In this document: positions 60,859 to 64,000 of the stretch, piece after piece
Numbering within the stretch: position 1 is the stretch's first letter
Layout: every line of letters begins with the position of its first letter
Source: an uncultured bacterium
GTDB lineage: Bacteria > Cyanobacteriota > Vampirovibrionia > Gastranaerophilales > Gastranaerophilaceae
Assembly (NCBI GenBank): GCA_902464375.1
Contig: CABQIM010000001.1
Coordinates: 3,181 to 67,180, forward strand
DNA: 64,000 nucleotides
Reading direction: 5' to 3'
The notes under the pieces: model-generated
What the model was told of the DNA's origin: nothing
Seen by the model: the letters and a program-made list of their open reading frames with translations, nothing else
Database searches by the model: none
Position numbers and translations under genes: made by a program

Positions 60859-63225
60859 TTATTTAATATCAATAACACTGACACCATCACCGCCTTCAGT
60901 GTCTTCTCCAACACGATATTTGGCAACATATGGAGATGTAGAAATAAAATCTCTAACAGCAGCTTTCAATGCTCCGGTTCCGTGTCCATGTATAATATAA
61001 ACCGGTGAAAGGTTCGCCAAACTAGCTTTATCCAAATACGCTTCCAATTCGTCCAGCGCCTCTTCTACTCTTTCGCCACGCAAATCCAATGTATTTGAAA
61101 TGTCATATTTTTTGACAGAAAAAGATGATGTCTTTTTCATTGCGCCTAATGGCAAATTAACCTTTTTCGCCAATTGCGGATTATAAACAGCCAGTTTATT
61201 TTTCTTAACTTTAGTTTTAATCATTCCCATTTGAATAAACAGAACTCCGTTTTTATCCGGCATAGAAAGAATTGTTACTTGTTGGTTCAAATCCTTAATC
61301 ATAACTTTGTCATTAACTTGAACTTTTGTCCAATCCAATTCCAAATATTGTTCTTTTTCTTCTAAAGAATGCAAATCCGCGCGGAAATTTTGTTCCAACT
61401 GCGCCAGTCTTGCATAAGAACGTCGAGCAATCTTTTCAGATTTTTCACGTCTTAGTTCTGTTAAAATTTCTTTGATTTCACCTTTTGCAGTTTCAAGCTG
61501 ACCTTCGAAACGGTCTTTTATAATTTTAAGCGATTTTTTCTTTTCTTTTTTATGTTCGCTAAGTTCTTTTTCGTAACGATGCTTCAATTCATCAGCTTGG
61601 GCATTTTTTGTTTCTGCTTCTTTCAAGTTTACATCCAAACGCTGTTGAGTATCTTGCAATCTTTCTACTACAAGACTTGAAGTATCACGTTGAGTAATCA
61701 AAAGTTCTTTTGCCTTCCAAATCAAATCTTCTGACATACCTAAATTTGAAGCAATAGCAATTGCATTACTTAACCCCGGAATACCGATAATTAACTTATA
61801 AGTGGGTGATAAAGACTCTACATCAAACTCAACACTGGCATTTTTAAAGTATGGATCTGTATATTCTAAAGTTTTCAATTCTCCATAGTGCGTAGTAATA
61901 ATAGATTGAGTTTGCTTAGTGGTTAAGTCTTTAAGAATAATTTCTGCTAAGACGGCTCCTTCTTGTGGATCTGTTCCGGCACAAAGTTCATCAATCAAAA
62001 CAAATGTATTACTGTCAGCAATTTCTAAAATATCAATTACATTTGTCATATGAGATGAGAATGTTGATAAGTTTTGCAAAATGCTCTGCTCGTCACCAAT
62101 ATCTGCCAAAACTTTTTCAAACGGATAAATATGAGCTTCTGCACAAGGCAAAAACATTCCGGACTTCATCATTAAAATAAAAAGTCCGACAGTTTTAAGT
62201 GCAACCGTTTTACCACCGGTGTTTGAGCCTGTTATAATTACAGATTTATATTCTTTTCCGATTTCGAAATCATTTTCAACAATGTTTTCTACATTACCAA
62301 TCAAAAGCGGGTGGCGCATTAAATCTATTTTAATATACTTATCGTCACTTACAGATGGTTCTACAGCTTGAATTTTTACTGCATAACGAGCTTTTGCAAA
62401 ATGGAAGTCGATTTGAGCCAGCAATTTTTCTGTATTAATCAAATCATCAATCTGTTCTCTTACTTCGTTACTCAAAGAGGTTAATATTCTGATAATTTCA
62501 CCATAAATAGCAGATTTAACCTCTCTAACCTTGTTGTTTATAGGAACAATTTGTGCCGGTTCAACATAGAAAGTCTTGTTCGTTGCCGAAACATCGTGTA
62601 CAATTCCGCCAACTTTGTTTTTAGAAGATGCTTTTACCTGAAAAACAATTCTGTCATCTCTTATTGTGTAAATATTTTCCTGCAAGTGCTTCTGAAATTC
62701 AGCAGAATTCATCAACTCTTGAACTTTTTGCTTCAAATTAGCTTCTGTATCACGTAAAGAAGAATAAAGCCCTTTTAATTCCGCTGTAGCATTTTGTTTT
62801 ACAGTATAATTATCATCAAAAGTATCCAAAATTCGTTCTTCAAAATCTTTGTTAGAATAAAGATTCTCTGTTAGTTTAAGCATTGTAGAATCAAACGCAA
62901 GATTCTCTTTCAAAAAATTCCTTACAATTCTTGATGTCCGCATTGCCTTTGCAATATCAACAAGTTCTTCTTCTACAAAATACTCGTTACGTTCTCTTAA
63001 CTTTGCAAAATCCGGAATTTTCTCTACAGGAATATCCATAGCCATATCAAGAACATCCTTGGCTTCTCTTGTCATAACCAACTGTTCTTTAATATCTTCA
63101 ACTCTTACAAACGGAGTTAATTCCAAACAAAGTTTTTTTGACTGCTCAGTTTTTGCATACTTCGCTAAAACTGCTAATATTTTATCGTATTCTAATGCTT
63201 TTTGTGATTTTTGGATAATACTCAT
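60859..63225 (-). CDS. mutS2: Endonuclease MutS2
   Basis: 788 residues from the ATG at 63225. A MutS-type core with Walker A ITGSNTGGKTVALKT, signature and Walker B FVLIDELCAGTDPQEGAVLAE, a long coiled coil (about 510-640) and the C-terminal Smr nuclease domain with LDLRGERVEEA and YIIHGHGTGALK. No mismatch-binding domain, as usual for MutS2; in Bacillus it splits collided ribosomes, elsewhere it suppresses recombination. An extension of the frame to 63336 is rejected: no ribosome site, and a TATAAT on the minus strand lies nine bases before 63225. Confidence 0.95.
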   Translation of the reverse strand: MSIIQKSQKALEYDKILAVLAKYAKTEQSKKLCLELTPFVRVEDIKEQLVMTREAKDVLDMAMDIPVEKIPDFAKLRERNEYFVEEELVDIAKAMRTSRIVRNFLKENLAFDSTMLKLTENLYSNKDFEERILDTFDDNYTVKQNATAELKGLYSSLRDTEANLKQKVQELMNSAEFQKHLQENIYTIRDDRIVFQVKASSKNKVGGIVHDVSATNKTFYVEPAQIVPINNKVREVKSAIYGEIIRILTSLSNEVREQIDDLINTEKLLAQIDFHFAKARYAVKIQAVEPSVSDDKYIKIDLMRHPLLIGNVENIVENDFEIGKEYKSVIITGSNTGGKTVALKTVGLFILMMKSGMFLPCAEAHIYPFEKVLADIGDEQSILQNLSTFSSHMTNVIDILEIADSNTFVLIDELCAGTDPQEGAVLAEIILKDLTTKQTQSIITTHYGELKTLEYTDPYFKNASVEFDVESLSPTYKLIIGIPGLSNAIAIASNLGMSEDLIWKAKELLITQRDTSSLVVERLQDTQQRLDVNLKEAETKNAQADELKHRYEKELSEHKKEKKKSLKIIKDRFEGQLETAKGEIKEILTELRREKSEKIARRSYARLAQLEQNFRADLHSLEEKEQYLELDWTKVQVNDKVMIKDLNQQVTILSMPDKNGVLFIQMGMIKTKVKKNKLAVYNPQLAKKVNLPLGAMKKTSSFSVKKYDISNTLDLRGERVEEALDELEAYLDKASLANLSPVYIIHGHGTGALKAAVRDFISTSPYVAKYRVGEDTEGGDGVSVIDIK

Positions 63226-63340
63226 GATAACAAAATTATAATGAGAACAAAGTTTAGGCGCAATATATACAAAGTATTGCATTGGATTTGTAGCGGTTAA
63301 AAACCAGTTAAGAAGTTGTAATAGTAGGTCAGGCAAAGTG

Positions 63341-63557
63341 CCACGTTATTGCGAGAAAATTGTGATTTTAGGTTTGTAGTTTGTTTAGAATTTAGAGAAT
63401 TTTCGTGGCAATCCATTACTTTAGTATTTGATTGATTTTTTTTATTTAATGTCATTCTACCAGCTTTGCGACTGGATTGCTTCGTTTTACATTACACTTA
63501 CTGGCTTGTAGGTTACACTACACATTTGAAAGTGAAGTGAAAAACGCTCGCAATGAC
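63341..63557. repeat. Composite REP-type element of the cgtcattgcgag family
   Basis: Left end gccacgttattgcgagaaaa ... tttcgtggcaatcc is in the orientation of the 40.55-kb copy; the right part has actggattgcttcg and ctcgcaatgacattatacta, the opposite end. Both ends together span about 215 bp. No gene was seen in the 63337-63646 gap apart from the terminator. Confidence 0.75.
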
Positions 63558-63585
63558 ATTATACTAATAGATATAAAGAATAATA

Positions 63586-63625
63586 GACAAAAAAAATAAG
63601 CCGGTTCATAAAGAACCGACTTATT
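63586..63625 (-). terminator. Terminator of gap
   Basis: Stem aataagccggttc with gaaccgacttatt (one mismatch), followed on the minus strand by a run of eight T. It is 21 bp after the gap stop codon. Confidence 0.93.
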
Positions 63626-63646
63626 CAAACTAGCTTTTATCTAAAA

Positions 63647-64000
63647 TTATAATTTAGAAGCAACCATCTTAGTAGTTTCAGCTAAACGAGTTGAATAACC
63701 CATTTCGTTATCGTACCAAGAAATAATCTTAACTTGGTTGCCGCCCATAACTCTTGTTAATAAAGCGTCAACAGTTGAAGATTGTGAAGTACCAACGTAG
63801 TCAGAAGATACTAATGGTTCTTCTGTGTAGCAAAGAACGTGTCCGTCAGCACCTTCTTTAAGAGCTGCGTTAACTTCTTCTACAGTTACGTCTTTAGAAA
63901 CTTCGAATACAACGTCTACTAATGAAACGTCTGGAGTAGGAACTCTCATAGCGAAACCGTCCAATTTACCTTTTAATTGAGGTAATACTAGAGCAACAGC
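63647..64000 (-). CDS. gap: Glyceraldehyde-3-phosphate dehydrogenase, C-terminal part (continues beyond window)
   Basis: The last 117 codons are in the window and the frame stays open to the edge. LPQLKGKLDGFAMRVPTP is the conserved catalytic-domain segment; WYDNEMGYSTRLAET is the family's C-terminal signature. The NAD-binding domain and active-site Cys are outside. Strand-specific terminator follows. GAPDH carries out the central oxidising step of glycolysis; the NAD/NADP preference cannot be read here. Confidence 0.97.
   Translation of the reverse strand, partial: AVALVLPQLKGKLDGFAMRVPTPDVSLVDVVFEVSKDVTVEEVNAALKEGADGHVLCYTEEPLVSSDYVGTSQSSTVDALLTRVMGGNQVKIISWYDNEMGYSTRLAETTKMVASKL

Noticed and set aside
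63226..63336. 37-residue N-terminal extension of MutS2
   Set aside because: No ribosome site; the family starts at the downstream ATG, and a likely -10 box lies within the extension.

Overview
The window is a low-GC stretch (roughly one third G+C) from a bacterium with a Gram-negative envelope: it encodes lipid A synthesis (LpxI, LpxB), an MsbA-type flippase, a TolC-type outer membrane protein, an MlaE permease and several proteins with signal peptides or lipoboxes. The gene content (an OmpR-type regulator, a SigB/SigF-like alternative sigma factor beside a prepilin peptidase, a Ski2-like helicase) together with many poorly characterised proteins suggests the non-photosynthetic cyanobacterial relatives, Melainabacteria/Vampirovibrionia, possibly the gut order Gastranaerophilales. 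That assignment is inference from gene style; no rRNA or marker search was possible.

Layout. 1-10.3 kb: end of a peptide ABC permease gene, a 739-residue coiled-coil protein, then a three-gene operon (two unknown membrane proteins and a GH13-type glycosidase), a sugar acetyltransferase and a 70-residue protein. 10.4-15.7 kb: O-methyltransferase, Ski2-like helicase, a noncoding repeat island, and a homocitrate/isopropylmalate synthase-family enzyme. 15.7-23.1 kb: Na+/alanine symporter, lpxI-lpxB, an XRE regulator, a secreted protein and msbA. 23.1-33.9 kb: DUF488 protein, tRNA-Gln, ilvE, a 50-residue protein, an ABC exporter, BI-1 protein, rmuC, a response regulator, a 28-codon Met/Cys-rich ORF, an unknown membrane protein, TolC-like protein and an MFS permease. 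34.0-42.4 kb: small PQ-loop-like protein, a 984-residue FtsH-related protease with degenerate ATPase motifs, ssb, a DUF1537 kinase/PdxA2 pair, a second repeat island, queE and a DnaJ-type chaperone. 42.4-53.5 kb: thioredoxin-like protein, rfbA, rqcH, speD, an M16 peptidase, valS, a secreted protein and an MFS permease. 53.5-64.0 kb: coaE-rluB-thioesterase operon, gloA, a sigma factor/prepilin peptidase/unknown operon, mlaE, an EF-hand protein followed by duplicated lipoproteins, mutS2 and the 3' part of gap.

Themes. (1) Five unrelated proteins without classical signal peptides carry a short [N/T/F/R]-F-[R/K/G]-[G/A] motif near the N-terminus, a candidate lineage-specific tag. (2) The 984-residue protease combines a Clp N-domain-like region, a Clp-like AAA remnant, an FtsH-like AAA module with broken Walker motifs, and an intact M41 zinc site. 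(3) Several genes have a -10 box 6-9 nt before the ATG and no Shine-Dalgarno, suggesting leaderless transcripts alongside SD-led genes. (4) Several families of palindromic, noncoding repeats fill almost all larger gaps, including two related composite islands about 26 kb apart in opposite orientation.
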